DNA from: Dehalococcoidia bacterium
Lineage (GTDB): Bacteria; Chloroflexota; Dehalococcoidia; Bin125
Length of the DNA stretch: 64,000 nucleotides
NCBI GenBank assembly: GCA_022825855.1
Contig: JAJDWB010000008.1
Location: forward strand, 1 to 64,000
Direction of reading: 5' to 3'
Shown: one piece after another, positions 8,916-16,786 of the stretch
Position numbering within the stretch: the first letter of the stretch is position 1
How the letters are laid out: the number at the start of each line of letters is the position of its first letter
Notes under the pieces: generated by a model
Told to the model about the DNA's origin: nothing
Databases searched by the model: none
The model's input: only the letters and a program-made list of their open reading frames with translations
Translations under genes and position numbers: made by a program

Positions 8916-9803
8916 TCAGCGTCGAGAGAAGAGCCTTGTGAGGCGATGGTCATGGGGATCGATGGGGCGGAGCTTGCGCAGGTCGAACGGCGGGTCGGGA
9001 ATCTCGTCGAAGATGGGCGTGGGCGTCGGGATGGGGATCCGGGGCTGCGGTTTCTTGCGTGTTGGGCGCGGCGGGGCCTGTACCGGTGGTCGCCTGGGCG
9101 CTTCCTGTTCGGTCTTGTTCGATTGTGTTCGATTGTGTACGGATTTGGGCGGTGTTTGTGCGGGTTTGGGCGGTTGTTGTGCGGAGGTGGGTTGCTGTTG
9201 TTCGGGTGTGGAGGTAGGTGGGCCGCCGCCTTCGCGGGGGCGACGGTCCTGGGAAAGGGGGTGAGGTTCAGAGGTGAGGGGGTGAGGTTGTTCGGCGGTG
9301 GTGGCGTGTGGGCCCTCGCCTTCGCGGGGGCGAGGTGCATCGGCGGGTGCGGCGTTGGGGCCGAAGACTGGTTCGAAGAGGCGATCGACGTCCTCTGTGA
9401 CGTCCCAGTGGCCGGTTTCGATCATGATCCGTGCGATCTCTTCGAGGTCTTTGACCTGCTTCTCGGCGTCGTGGACGTTGTTGTCGTGGACGCGACGTTC
9501 GCGGCGCTGGCGTCGGTCCTCAACCTGGTCGAGGGAGTTGAGCAGGAGACGGAGTTCGCGGGCGTTGGCGATGTGCCGGGCGTGGAGGTCGGGCTCGTCG
9601 CCCTGGAGTCCGGCGACGGAGTGGACCAGGATGTCGGCGGTCAGCGATTCGACGATCTCGGTGCGCCGGGCCTCGAACCGGCGGACGTACTGGGCGGCGG
9701 TGGAGGCGGCGCAGCCCATTCGCTCGGCGATCTGTCGGTAGGTGAGTCCCTGGCAGCGGAGATTGTGGGCCTGGAGGTGCCTGGCTCGTTGTGCGGGGTT
9801 CAT
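8916..9803 (-). CDS. Small-terminase-like HTH protein with proline-rich tail
   Basis: A 295-residue protein (start ATG 9803). Residues 8-45 form a helix-turn-helix of the Hin/terminase-small type (LRCQGLTYRQIAERMGCAAS), followed by helices ending in HIANARELRLLLNSL. The same HTH and ARELRLLL segment recur in the partial gene at 63618, so the two are paralogues. After residue about 145 the protein becomes low complexity, with PREGEGP (159-165) and PREGGGP (189-195) encoded by GC hairpins that resemble the intergenic repeats. No large terminase gene is adjacent. The start has no good ribosome site; a strong one (AAGGAG at 9839-9844) precedes ATG-TCC-TAG at 9823-9831, suggesting frameshift decay or re-initiation. 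Confidence 0.65.
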   Translation of the reverse strand: MNPAQRARHLQAHNLRCQGLTYRQIAERMGCAASTAAQYVRRFEARRTEIVESLTADILVHSVAGLQGDEPDLHARHIANARELRLLLNSLDQVEDRRQRRERRVHDNNVHDAEKQVKDLEEIARIMIETGHWDVTEDVDRLFEPVFGPNAAPADAPRPREGEGPHATTAEQPHPLTSEPHPLSQDRRPREGGGPPTSTPEQQQPTSAQQPPKPAQTPPKSVHNRTQSNKTEQEAPRRPPVQAPPRPTRKKPQPRIPIPTPTPIFDEIPDPPFDLRKLRPIDPHDHRLTRLFSRR

Positions 9804-9822
9804 GGATTGGGCCTGCTTTCTG

Positions 9823-9844
9823 CTAGGACATGTGTTCTCTCCTT
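9823..9844 (-). promoter_or_regulatory. Strong ribosome site followed by a two-codon ORF
   Basis: On the minus strand AAGGAG (9844-9839) is followed after 7 bases by ATG TCC TAG (9831-9823). Removing one T from this triplet run would join it in-frame to the HTH gene, giving an N-terminus beginning M-S like that of the paralogue at 63618. It is either a start lost by a one-base insertion or a minimal leader. Confidence 0.5.
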
Positions 9845-9874
9845 GATGGTAGCGCGTTTTCGTGGAGGTGGGGG

Positions 9875-9909
9875 CCCTCACCCTCACCCTCTCCCTCGGG
9901 GAGAGGGGA
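9875..9909. repeat. Family A palindromic repeat, copy A2
   Basis: The element is ccctcaccctca followed by the hairpin ccctctccc-tc-ggggagaggg, then the gatcggag tail. It is directly followed by the family B element, and a reversed family A-like end lies at about 9985-10010, so the whole 9874-10010 stretch is a composite repeat between two minus-strand genes. Confidence 0.85.
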
Positions 9910-9915
9910 TCGGAG

Positions 9916-9964
9916 CCCCCCTCTGTCACTCCGTGACATCTCCCCCCGCGGAGCGGGGGGAGAG
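9916..9964 (-). repeat. Family B two-hairpin repeat, copy B1
   Basis: Read on the minus strand, 49 bases contain a large hairpin (ctccccccgc-tcc-gcggggggag) and a small one (gtcac-gga-gtgac), ending in agagggggg. It matches copy B2 at 57511-57559 at all but two positions, and those two positions pair with each other. It sits just downstream of the DM13 gene in the same relative orientation that B2 has to its gene. Confidence 0.85.
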
Positions 9965-9994
9965 AGTAGGAACGGGAGAGGGGATCGGAAGGGA

Positions 9995-10624
9995 TCAGGG
10001 GGTGAGGGGGGCGGTGCTGAAGACGACTCGGAAGGGTTTGCAGTAGATGATGACGGAGTTGATGTCGTCGGGGTCGAGGTCGTCGGGGAGGATGTAGTTC
10101 TGGTTGCCGACGTTGCCCTTGAGGCGGGCGAGTTCGGTGTAGCCGGCGGCGGCGATGTCGCCGCGGCCCCGGGGGTCTGGGTGGGGGCTGACGAGGACGA
10201 AGAGAGCGGGACCGTTGGTGACGCGGAAGTCCTCGAAGCGGAGGACGTGGGAGCCGTCTTCGAGCTGGTAGATGGCGGCGGAGCCTTGGCCCTTGTGGAA
10301 GGCGTCGCCGTCGACGAAGGCGCCGGTCTTGAGATGGGCGGCGGCGCTCATCGCCTCGGTCATCGATTCCTCGACCTCGATTTCGAGCTTGGAGGCGGCG
10401 GACATCATGACGCGAGCCTCGTCGTCGGTGAGTTGTTCGGGGATGGTGGCGTCGGCGCCGAGCGGGAAGGCTTCGTCGACGACGGTGTCGACGAAGAGGG
10501 GACGGATGAGCCAGCCGGCGAGGAGCAGGAGGGGGATGGCGGCGGCGATCATGCCGGCGAGGGTGATGCGGCCGTTCCTGGTGGTCCAGAGCCAGGAGAG
10601 GATTCGTCGGATGAGTTGGATCAT
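9995..10624 (-). CDS. Membrane-anchored DM13 domain protein
   Basis: A 209-residue protein with one N-terminal transmembrane segment (about residues 21-42, ITLAGMIAAAIPLLLLAGWL) and an outward domain. The C-terminal 110 residues (LKTGAFVDGDAFHKGQGSAA to YCKPFRVVFSTAPL) match the DM13 domain, a predicted redox or electron-transfer-associated module. It includes a late cysteine (IIYCKPF) and the IYQLEDGSHVLRFEDFRVTNGPALFVLVS core. The last codons, including the TGA stop, read cccctcaccccctga and belong to the repeat complex at 9874-10010, a third case of a gene ending inside a repeat. No operon partner is evident. The physiological role is unknown. Confidence 0.75.
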   Translation of the reverse strand: MIQLIRRILSWLWTTRNGRITLAGMIAAAIPLLLLAGWLIRPLFVDTVVDEAFPLGADATIPEQLTDDEARVMMSAASKLEIEVEESMTEAMSAAAHLKTGAFVDGDAFHKGQGSAAIYQLEDGSHVLRFEDFRVTNGPALFVLVSPHPDPRGRGDIAAAGYTELARLKGNVGNQNYILPDDLDPDDINSVIIYCKPFRVVFSTAPLTP

Positions 10625-10703
10625 GGGGTTCTCCTTATCGGGGATGTGATTGAGGGGCGGAGATTCCTGGATACAAATGTATGCGGAGTGTGGCTTGAGA
10701 GGG

Positions 10704-10738
10704 CCCTCACCCTAACCCTCTCCCTCGGGGAGAGGGGA
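10704..10738. repeat. Family A palindromic repeat, copy A3
   Basis: The sequence is ccctcaccctaa followed by ccctctccctcggggagagggga, identical over its length to copy A5 at 10954-10988. Confidence 0.9.
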
Positions 10739-10810
10739 CCGGAAGGGGGAGGGGAACCCCGTATACATCGGGGACGGGGTTGGGGGAGACACTTCCGGTT
10801 TGCGTGGGGG

Positions 10811-10900
10811 CCCTCACCCCCCGCCTTCGCGGGGGCAGGCTCTAACCCCCCGTGTCCCCTGTTCAAGCCAGGGGCAGGCTTCTCCCTCGGGGAGAGGGGA
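10811..10900. repeat. Family A repeat (A4) interrupted by a family D-like palindrome
   Basis: The left end ccctcaccc is at 10811-10819 and the right end tctccctcggggagagggga at 10881-10900. Between them, 10820-10880 carries a cgccttcgcgggggc hairpin and, on the minus strand, the 24-base string agcctgcccctggc plus ttgaacaggg g that recurs at about 63458-63481. This is one palindrome inserted into another. Confidence 0.75.
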
Positions 10901-10953
10901 GCCCCGTATACATCTGGGACGGGGTTGGATGGCACGTCCAGTTGGCGTGGGCG

Positions 10954-10988
10954 CCCTCACCCTAACCCTCTCCCTCGGGGAGAGGGGA
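10954..10988. repeat. Family A palindromic repeat, copy A5
   Basis: This copy matches A3 base for base over 35 bases and borders the NYN remnant. Confidence 0.9.
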
Positions 10989-11001
10989 CCGGAGGCATCT
11001 C

Positions 11002-11175
11002 TCAGGCGCAGGTTCTTTCTCGTGAGGCTTGCGCGGATCGGTGCTGGGCAAGCAGGCGGTTGGCCAGTGTGCCCAGATCCAACCAGCGAAGATCAGTTCC
11101 GCGAAGCGCGCGGTAGTAGAGGTTGAAGCCGTCGACGTAGACGTTGGCGCGAATGGAAGGATCCTCAAGAAAAAG
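11002..11175 (-). pseudogene. Truncated NYN-domain (PIN-like nuclease) gene remnant
   Basis: On the minus strand from 11163 the frame reads DPSIRANVYVDGFNLYYRA and continues LRGTDLRWLDLGTLANRLLAQ, the characteristic first strand and helix of NYN-domain nucleases, with the catalytic aspartate of YVDGFNLYY. The frame then runs into a TGA at 11004-11002, beside repeat A5. Only about 50 of the usual 180-230 residues remain, with no good start codon or ribosome site. This is best read as a gene destroyed by repeat-associated deletion. Confidence 0.65.
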
Positions 11176-11355
11176 CTCAGGCTGCCTTGCGGCAGCCTGG
11201 CACCCTGCCGCCGAAGCGGACAGGGGGGGTACGTGTTCAGGTTAGGTATCGCCAGGCGCGACGTCAACGCCAAGCGCGATCCTGCGCGACCTCCGGTACC
11301 TTCAGTCCCAGACGAGTTCACACTGGCACGCGCGCCGGAGAAAGCGATCCAGATC

Positions 11356-12579
11356 ATGACCGCAACCGTTGGCAACACCGGGATCAGCATCGAGGCACTC
11401 TCCAAGCTGGATGGGCACCTGTTGAAGCGGTATGTGGAGCCGGAGAAGATTGCGGGGTGTTTGACGTTGGTTTCGCGGCGGGGGGAGGTTGCGCATCTGT
11501 CGGCGATGGGGTCGATGGATCGCGAGCGCGGGAAGCCGATGGCGACGGATACGATCTTCCGGTTCTACTCGATGACGAAGCCGATCACGTCGGTGGCGCT
11601 GATGCAGTTGCACGAGCGAGGGATGTTCCAGCTCACGGATCCGGTGAGCCGGTTCATCCCGCAGTGGCGGGATCTGCAAGTGATGTCCGATCCCGACGGA
11701 CCGGTGACGGACACATGCCCGCCAGGGCGGCCGATGTCGGTGCGCGATGTGCTGTCGCACCAGAGCGGGCTGACCTACGGGTTCATGGAGGGGTCGCTGG
11801 AGATGGCCTACAACCGGGCCGACGTGTACTCGGCCGGGACGATGCGGGGCCGCGATCTGCAGTCGATGATCGATCGTCTGGCGGAGATGCCGCTGAAGTT
11901 CTCGCCGGGGGAGCGGTGGAACTACGGGGTCTCGACCGACGTCTGCGGATACCTGGTGGAGACGATCTCGGGTCAGCGCTTCGACGAGTACTTGCAGGAG
12001 CACGTGTTCGATCCGCTGGGGATGGCCGATACGGGATTCGACGTGCCGGCGGAGAAGCTTGAGCGGTTCGCTGCGAACTATGAGCGCGGTCCGGACCGGC
12101 GGTTGCGGTTGCTGGACGATCCGGCGACCAGCCACTACGGCGAGCCGCAGACGTTTTTCTCGGGCGGCGGCGGACTGGTGTCGACGGCGGAGGACTATCA
12201 CCGCTTCTGCCAGATGCTGCTCAATGGCGGCGAGCTGGACGGGGCTCGGCTGCTGGGTCCGAAGACGATCGAGCTGATGACGATGAATCATCTGCCGGAC
12301 GGAGCGGACCTGTCGGAGCGGGCGCTGGGCTCGTTCTCGGAGACAGCCAACGATGGGGTCGGGTTCGGGCTGGGCTTTGCGATGATCGTGGACTTGCCGC
12401 GGACGCAGAACGTGGGATCGGTGGGCGAGTACTACTGGGGCGGGGCGGCGAGCACGATTTTCTGGATCGATCCGGCGGAGGAGATGATCGTGATCTTCCT
12501 GACGCAGTTCATGCCGTCGGGGACGTTCAACTTCCGGGGTCAGATCAAGCAGATCCTGTACCCGGGTCTGCTGGACTGA
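11356..12579 (+). CDS. Beta-lactamase-family serine hydrolase (esterase/class C-like)
   Basis: A 407-residue penicillin-binding-protein-fold hydrolase. The nucleophile motif S-x-x-K is SMTK at residues 72-75 in FRFYSMTKPITSVALMQL. RPMSVRDVLSHQSGLTYGF is the usual helix after the active site, and ERWNYGVSTDVCGYLVE carries the tyrosine of the second motif. Near the C-terminus GLGFAMIVDL to YYWGGAASTIFWIDP resembles the third-motif strand. There is no signal peptide, so a cytoplasmic esterase or amidase is likelier than a beta-lactamase. The frame is open upstream into repeat-derived sequence, but homology begins at ATG 11356. Substrate unknown. Confidence 0.85.
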   Translation: MTATVGNTGISIEALSKLDGHLLKRYVEPEKIAGCLTLVSRRGEVAHLSAMGSMDRERGKPMATDTIFRFYSMTKPITSVALMQLHERGMFQLTDPVSRFIPQWRDLQVMSDPDGPVTDTCPPGRPMSVRDVLSHQSGLTYGFMEGSLEMAYNRADVYSAGTMRGRDLQSMIDRLAEMPLKFSPGERWNYGVSTDVCGYLVETISGQRFDEYLQEHVFDPLGMADTGFDVPAEKLERFAANYERGPDRRLRLLDDPATSHYGEPQTFFSGGGGLVSTAEDYHRFCQMLLNGGELDGARLLGPKTIELMTMNHLPDGADLSERALGSFSETANDGVGFGLGFAMIVDLPRTQNVGSVGEYYWGGAASTIFWIDPAEEMIVIFLTQFMPSGTFNFRGQIKQILYPGLLD

Positions 12580-12640
12580 ACGGCCTTGATAAACATGATC
12601 GGCGCGAGACAGCACGGCGGCCTGCGGAGAGAGACACGAG

Positions 12641-15160
12641 ATGGACATTGACATCCGACAGCTCGCGAGAGAGTTCGACGATGAGTTCGGCAGCAACGCT
12701 CAGCGACACGAGAAAAAACTGGCTGCGATTCCGGAAGCCCTCAACGCCGACGAGGCTGTGACCTTGATCACGGATGTCCAGTTGGTTGGAGCCTTCCGAG
12801 CAGATGTCCTAGTTGCCACAGAAACGCGTCTCCTGATCGTCCGAAAAGACGGGAAACGGATCGACGAATACGACCTGTCCGAACTTCTGTCCCTGACTCT
12901 CAAAGAACCCGACGGTGTCGGCAGCCTGTTGACCGTTGTCACCACGTCCGACGAACTGCAGGGCCGGATCCACTCGGAACCCGCCGCGGTCGCTCTCCTG
13001 CAAGTGATCAACTATGCTTCCATCGCTTTACGAGCACTACACGACCTTCCGCCACCAACAATCACCATGCCGTCGACTCGAACGGTTGATCCCACCATTG
13101 CAAAGATCATCCGCGCGTCCGACCGAGACTACGGCACCTTCATCGCGCGGCATCGCTCCAAAATTGCAGCCATACCAAGTGCGCTACTACTTAAAGAGAG
13201 CGTTGTCAGCATCATCGACCTTACACTCGAAGGTGCCGTACGGACTGACATTGCAGTCTGTACGGACAAACGACTGCTCATCATCCGACGCGAAGGCGAC
13301 CAAGTCGACTCCATCCACCTCAACTCCATCCGCAGCGTAACGCTCGGTAAGGATACTGTCGGGGAACCCAAGCGGCTCACCATTAAGTACGACACTAACA
13401 AGACTTGGCAAGCGGCCATCGACTCGCCGAAAGCTGCGAAGCGCTTTGCTCGCACAGTTCGATTAGCCATAAAGAAGCAAGGCGTGACATCCACGAACTC
13501 TTCACAGGACAAGACCGATCAAGTTGACGCACATGCTCTAACACGTCAGAACACTCCCACTGATTCCGATTTACCTCCCTCTGCCTCCACGGCCCACTAC
13601 TCCCTGGAAGAGATTGACAACTTGCTGCGACAACCACTCCACTCCATACCTCACGAGGTGCGTGAACGGCTCTATGCTCACTTTGCAGACATGTTTGGCT
13701 TTCCTCTGCAGAAGTACAAGAAACCCCTTGCTGCCTTACTAAGCCTCGTCGCAGATGATGAACGCCTAATCCTCCTCCTTGAAATCAATCGCCACCGCAC
13801 TTCATCGCCAAAGCTGATTGCACTCACGAGCAAGAACATAATTGTTCAAGGCCCTCGAGCAGGTGGATTAGACATAATCGCCCTGCACACTATCGAGTCA
13901 GTCTCAACAACTGCAACAGGCGCTGCCGGGACCGTCCGGATTATACTCTTGGACGGTAAAGTGAGAACGCTTCGTTTTGTGCCCGAGAGTTGCATTGGAA
14001 CTCTAGTCGAGGCTGCAGAGGCAGCACGAATAGAAGAAGCGGACCGCGTCAGACAAGAAATGACACAACGGTTCAACCGACTCGAGGATTCGCTCACCGA
14101 CTCGATGCGCAACGAGATCATGCGGAACTATAGTCAGATCGCGGACCGAAACGGCATCATCCTAAACGAATTCAACCTGCGACAGTTCGCACTTGTTGAC
14201 CACCTCATACAAGAGAAAGGACCGGGCTTTGGTGAGAAATCGCAACTATGGCGTGAGGAATTCTTGTTGATAAGTTGCCCTGACTTGTTGGAGTTGGCCG
14301 CCTCTACAAGCGAGGAGCTGGACGAAGCAACCACTGATGAACTGCTTAATGTGGGGCAAAACTCACTCGCAAGGCTCCTCGCCTTCTTAGCGCTACGATT
14401 GGATGAGGTCGAGTCAGGTGATACCGATATGTTACGGATAGTCCTGACAGAGTCGCTAGGTATCGATGAAGGGGAGATGTCGCAAGGGATGTGGTTGGCT
14501 AAGCCCAATGACTTAAGCCCTTTCGTTGAATCGAGTCTGGACCTGAGCTACAGCGGGCAGTACTTGCCAACAGCAGTCCATTCCCTTTCAGAAGATCAAT
14601 TGACGCGAGTGTACGATCAGATCGCCAGAGAGACGGTGGACTTTGAGGCGTTGACCAAATGGCAACTCAGCCACTTGCCCGAAGTTATGTTGCCGGGCGA
14701 GTTGCTCATTTGGTTGGCCGAAGGGTACCTACAAGGCTCCTTCAAGGACCCCGGTGACTCCGGTGGCACGATGATCGCCGTCACCGACCGCCGTCTCCTT
14801 CTGCTCGTAGATCCGTGGCTGGCAACCAATCAGGTCAAAGCTTTCCGACTGACTGATATCACTGCGGTTCATCGAGACGGCGGATTCATTACTGGAGGGT
14901 TCCGCTTCCGAGAGTCAGGGGGAGGGCAGAGAAAGATCACCAAGATGAACCAATCTGCCGCCGATTCCATTGTCGCGAAACTCCAAGCAGCGATTGACGC
15001 GGTTCACTCGCCACAACCTCAGCGGCCCTTAGTCCAAGAGTCACGACCACCTGCCTCAGATGTCGCCGACCAACTGGAAAAGCTGGCCAACCTGGTCGAC
15101 AGAGGATTCCTCACGCCGGAGGAGTTCGCCGAACAGAAGGCCAAGCTGCTGAACGGCTAG
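12641..15160 (+). CDS. Large protein with repeated PH-like modules and C-terminal SHOCT motif
   Basis: I do not recognise this 839-residue protein as a whole. It contains repeated bacterial-PH-like modules, each with an E-x-V/L start, a strand of the form TxxRLLIVR and a following DL/IxSVTL strand. They lie near residues 25-120 (ATETRLLIVRKDGKRIDEYDL), 155-275 (CTDKRLLIIRREGDQVDSIHL), 335-465 (LTSKNIIVQ) and 680-785 (VTDRRLLLLVDP). The final 30 residues (QLEKLANLVDRGFLTPEEFA and on) are a SHOCT motif, a short helical hairpin usually at protein ends. No membrane segment is seen. Base composition is much lower in GC than the neighbours (30 of 60 at 13501-13560), so acquisition by transfer is likely. 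Function unknown. Confidence 0.7.
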   Translation: MDIDIRQLAREFDDEFGSNAQRHEKKLAAIPEALNADEAVTLITDVQLVGAFRADVLVATETRLLIVRKDGKRIDEYDLSELLSLTLKEPDGVGSLLTVVTTSDELQGRIHSEPAAVALLQVINYASIALRALHDLPPPTITMPSTRTVDPTIAKIIRASDRDYGTFIARHRSKIAAIPSALLLKESVVSIIDLTLEGAVRTDIAVCTDKRLLIIRREGDQVDSIHLNSIRSVTLGKDTVGEPKRLTIKYDTNKTWQAAIDSPKAAKRFARTVRLAIKKQGVTSTNSSQDKTDQVDAHALTRQNTPTDSDLPPSASTAHYSLEEIDNLLRQPLHSIPHEVRERLYAHFADMFGFPLQKYKKPLAALLSLVADDERLILLLEINRHRTSSPKLIALTSKNIIVQGPRAGGLDIIALHTIESVSTTATGAAGTVRIILLDGKVRTLRFVPESCIGTLVEAAEAARIEEADRVRQEMTQRFNRLEDSLTDSMRNEIMRNYSQIADRNGIILNEFNLRQFALVDHLIQEKGPGFGEKSQLWREEFLLISCPDLLELAASTSEELDEATTDELLNVGQNSLARLLAFLALRLDEVESGDTDMLRIVLTESLGIDEGEMSQGMWLAKPNDLSPFVESSLDLSYSGQYLPTAVHSLSEDQLTRVYDQIARETVDFEALTKWQLSHLPEVMLPGELLIWLAEGYLQGSFKDPGDSGGTMIAVTDRRLLLLVDPWLATNQVKAFRLTDITAVHRDGGFITGGFRFRESGGGQRKITKMNQSAADSIVAKLQAAIDAVHSPQPQRPLVQESRPPASDVADQLEKLANLVDRGFLTPEEFAEQKAKLLNG

Positions 15161-15199
15161 ACTTCGGGCAGTTTCGCTGCTAACGAACCTGGATTTGAG

Positions 15200-16180
15200 A
15201 TGTCCGACGTACCTGAGACCCTCCCGACCTATGACCAGCTTCCCTACAAGCCGGGCAATCCGGCGAAGACGGCATGGGGGCTGTTCGGCGACGACGACCA
15301 GGTGGGCATGTTCAACCTGCAGACGCCGGAACGGATTGTGCAGGCGGCGTCGCTGATTCGCAAGGGGTCGATGTTCCCGATGAATTGGGATCAGTCGATG
15401 CCGAGTCCGCCGCTGTACAACCGCGGGGCGGTGCGGCACACGGTGATGCGTCGGGCGGGGTTCGGGCATCACGGGGACGACGTGCTGGACAACTTCTACA
15501 CGCAGCAGTCGTCGCAGTGGGACGCGCTGACGCATGTGGGGGATTTCGAGCACGGGTTCTGGGGCGGGGTGACGAACGAGTGGCTGCTCGAGAATCGGGA
15601 TGCGCCGAGGCTGGGGATCGAGCACTGGGCGCAGCGCGGGATCGCGGGTCGGGCGGTGCTGCTGGATGTGGGGCGCTGGTTTGAATCGCAGGGCGAGCCA
15701 CTGGCGATGGACGAGTACCGGCCGATTACGGCGGACGAGCTGGAGGCCTGCCGGGCGGCTCAGGGGGTTGAGCTTCGGGACGGCGACGTGCTGCTGATCC
15801 GGATCGGCTGGATCGGCTGGTATGAGCAGACGGACTTCATGACGCGGCAGGCGCTGTCGCAGATGCCGAACCTGGCGTTTCCGGGTCTGGGCTGCTCGGA
15901 GGAGATGGCGGCGTACCTGTTCGACCACCATCCCTCGGCGGTGTGTTCGGACAATCCGGCGCTGGAGGCGTGGCCGCCGCCGAACTTCGCCGATCCGGAC
16001 GGGTTCCTGCACCACTGGATCATCGGGCGGTTCGGGATGGCGATCGGCGAGATGTTCACGCTGGACGCGCTGGCGGACGATTGCGCGGCGGACGGGGTGT
16101 ATGAGTCGTTCTTTGCCGCGGCGCCGCTGAACGTGACCGGGGGGACGGGCAGTCCACCGAACGGTCTGGCGATCAAGTAG
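15200..16180 (+). CDS. Cyclase-family (kynurenine formamidase-like) metal hydrolase
   Basis: A 326-residue protein of the putative cyclase / kynurenine formamidase-like family, whose members hydrolyse amides or lactones with a divalent metal. Family marks are the WGLFGDDDQVGMFNLQTPERI opening, QWDALTHVGDFEHGFW near residue 110-125 in place of the usual H-x-G-T-H metal motif, LLDVGRW, and LLIRIGWIGW. The C-terminal FAAAPLNVTGGTGSPPNGLAI is typical of the long subfamily. The ATG is used because homology starts there. A TAGACT hexamer overlaps the stop codon of the previous gene (15158-15163). It reads in the same direction as the macro-domain gene but with no sign of coupling. Confidence 0.8.
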   Translation: MSDVPETLPTYDQLPYKPGNPAKTAWGLFGDDDQVGMFNLQTPERIVQAASLIRKGSMFPMNWDQSMPSPPLYNRGAVRHTVMRRAGFGHHGDDVLDNFYTQQSSQWDALTHVGDFEHGFWGGVTNEWLLENRDAPRLGIEHWAQRGIAGRAVLLDVGRWFESQGEPLAMDEYRPITADELEACRAAQGVELRDGDVLLIRIGWIGWYEQTDFMTRQALSQMPNLAFPGLGCSEEMAAYLFDHHPSAVCSDNPALEAWPPPNFADPDGFLHHWIIGRFGMAIGEMFTLDALADDCAADGVYESFFAAAPLNVTGGTGSPPNGLAIK

Positions 16181-16221
16181 GAGTAGCCTAGGTTGGAGTG
16201 TCCTGGCAGGAGCCGCCGCAG

Positions 16222-16755
16222 ATGACCGATACGCAGATTGAGATCATCCAGGGCGACATCACGAAGCAGGATGTCGACGCGATCGTGAACGCCGCGAACA
16301 ACCATCTGTGGATGGGCGCGGGGACGGCGGGGGCGATCGTGCGGGCCGGGGGGCGCGAGATCGAGGACGAGGCGATCCGGCAGGGTCCGATCGAGGTGGG
16401 CGAGGCGGTGGTGACGGGTCCGGGGCACCTGGCCTGCAAGCATGTGATTCACGCGGCGGCGATGGGGCAGGATCTGCATACGTCGGCGGACAAGATCCGG
16501 GCGTCGACGGACAATGCGTTGCGTCGGGCGGAGGAGTTGGGACTCTCGTCGGTTGCGTTTCCGGCGCTGGGGACGGGCGTGGGCGGGTTTGACTACGCGC
16601 GGGCGGCGGAGATCATGCTGACGGTCTGCTACCAGCACTCGGGCGAGGACAAGAGCGTGCGCACGATCCGGTTTGTGCTGTTCGACCAGAGAGCGTTCGA
16701 GGCATTCGAGCAGGTGGCGCGCAATCTTGCGGCCGCCGACCAGGGTTACGAGTAG
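16222..16755 (+). CDS. Macro domain ADP-ribose-binding protein
   Basis: This 177-residue single macro domain should bind or hydrolyse ADP-ribose derivatives. It starts with IEIIQGDITKQDVDAIVNAANNHLWMGAGTAGAIVRAGG, the canonical first strand, the NAANN catalytic and binding segment, and the glycine-rich loop. GPIEVGEAVVTGPGHLACKHVIHA and FPALGTGVGGF complete the ligand pocket. ATG 16222 is chosen because AGGAG (16207-16211) precedes it and homology begins at residue 4; a GTG at 16198 in the same frame is a less likely start. The physiological substrate is unknown. Confidence 0.9.
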   Translation: MTDTQIEIIQGDITKQDVDAIVNAANNHLWMGAGTAGAIVRAGGREIEDEAIRQGPIEVGEAVVTGPGHLACKHVIHAAAMGQDLHTSADKIRASTDNALRRAEELGLSSVAFPALGTGVGGFDYARAAEIMLTVCYQHSGEDKSVRTIRFVLFDQRAFEAFEQVARNLAAADQGYE

Positions 16756-16786
16756 GCGCTGGGCGCCGAGCCGATTGGAGGCCGCC

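Larger units (their letters stand above)
10625..11355. other. Gene-free block of nested repeats and a gene remnant
   Basis: This 731-base stretch holds no complete gene. From 10704 to 10988 it has three family A copies spaced by two copies of a segment beginning ccccgtatacatc and continuing with gggacggggttgg (10755 and 10902, 147 bases apart). The middle family A copy is interrupted by another palindrome. From 11002 to about 11175 it contains the truncated start of a NYN-domain gene on the minus strand. A perfect hairpin caggctgcc-ttgc-ggcagcctg lies at about 11179-11200. The block looks like a hotspot where repeats have accumulated. Confidence 0.8.

Noticed and set aside
7334-9340. Long open frame extending the carboxylesterase N-terminus by 167 residues
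   Set aside because: The extension is proline/asparagine-rich out-of-frame reading of the HTH gene and repeats; esterase homology begins at ATG 8839.
10704-10988. Regularly spaced repeats that might be a CRISPR array
   Set aside because: Repeats are palindromic, unequal in spacing, nested and without cas genes.
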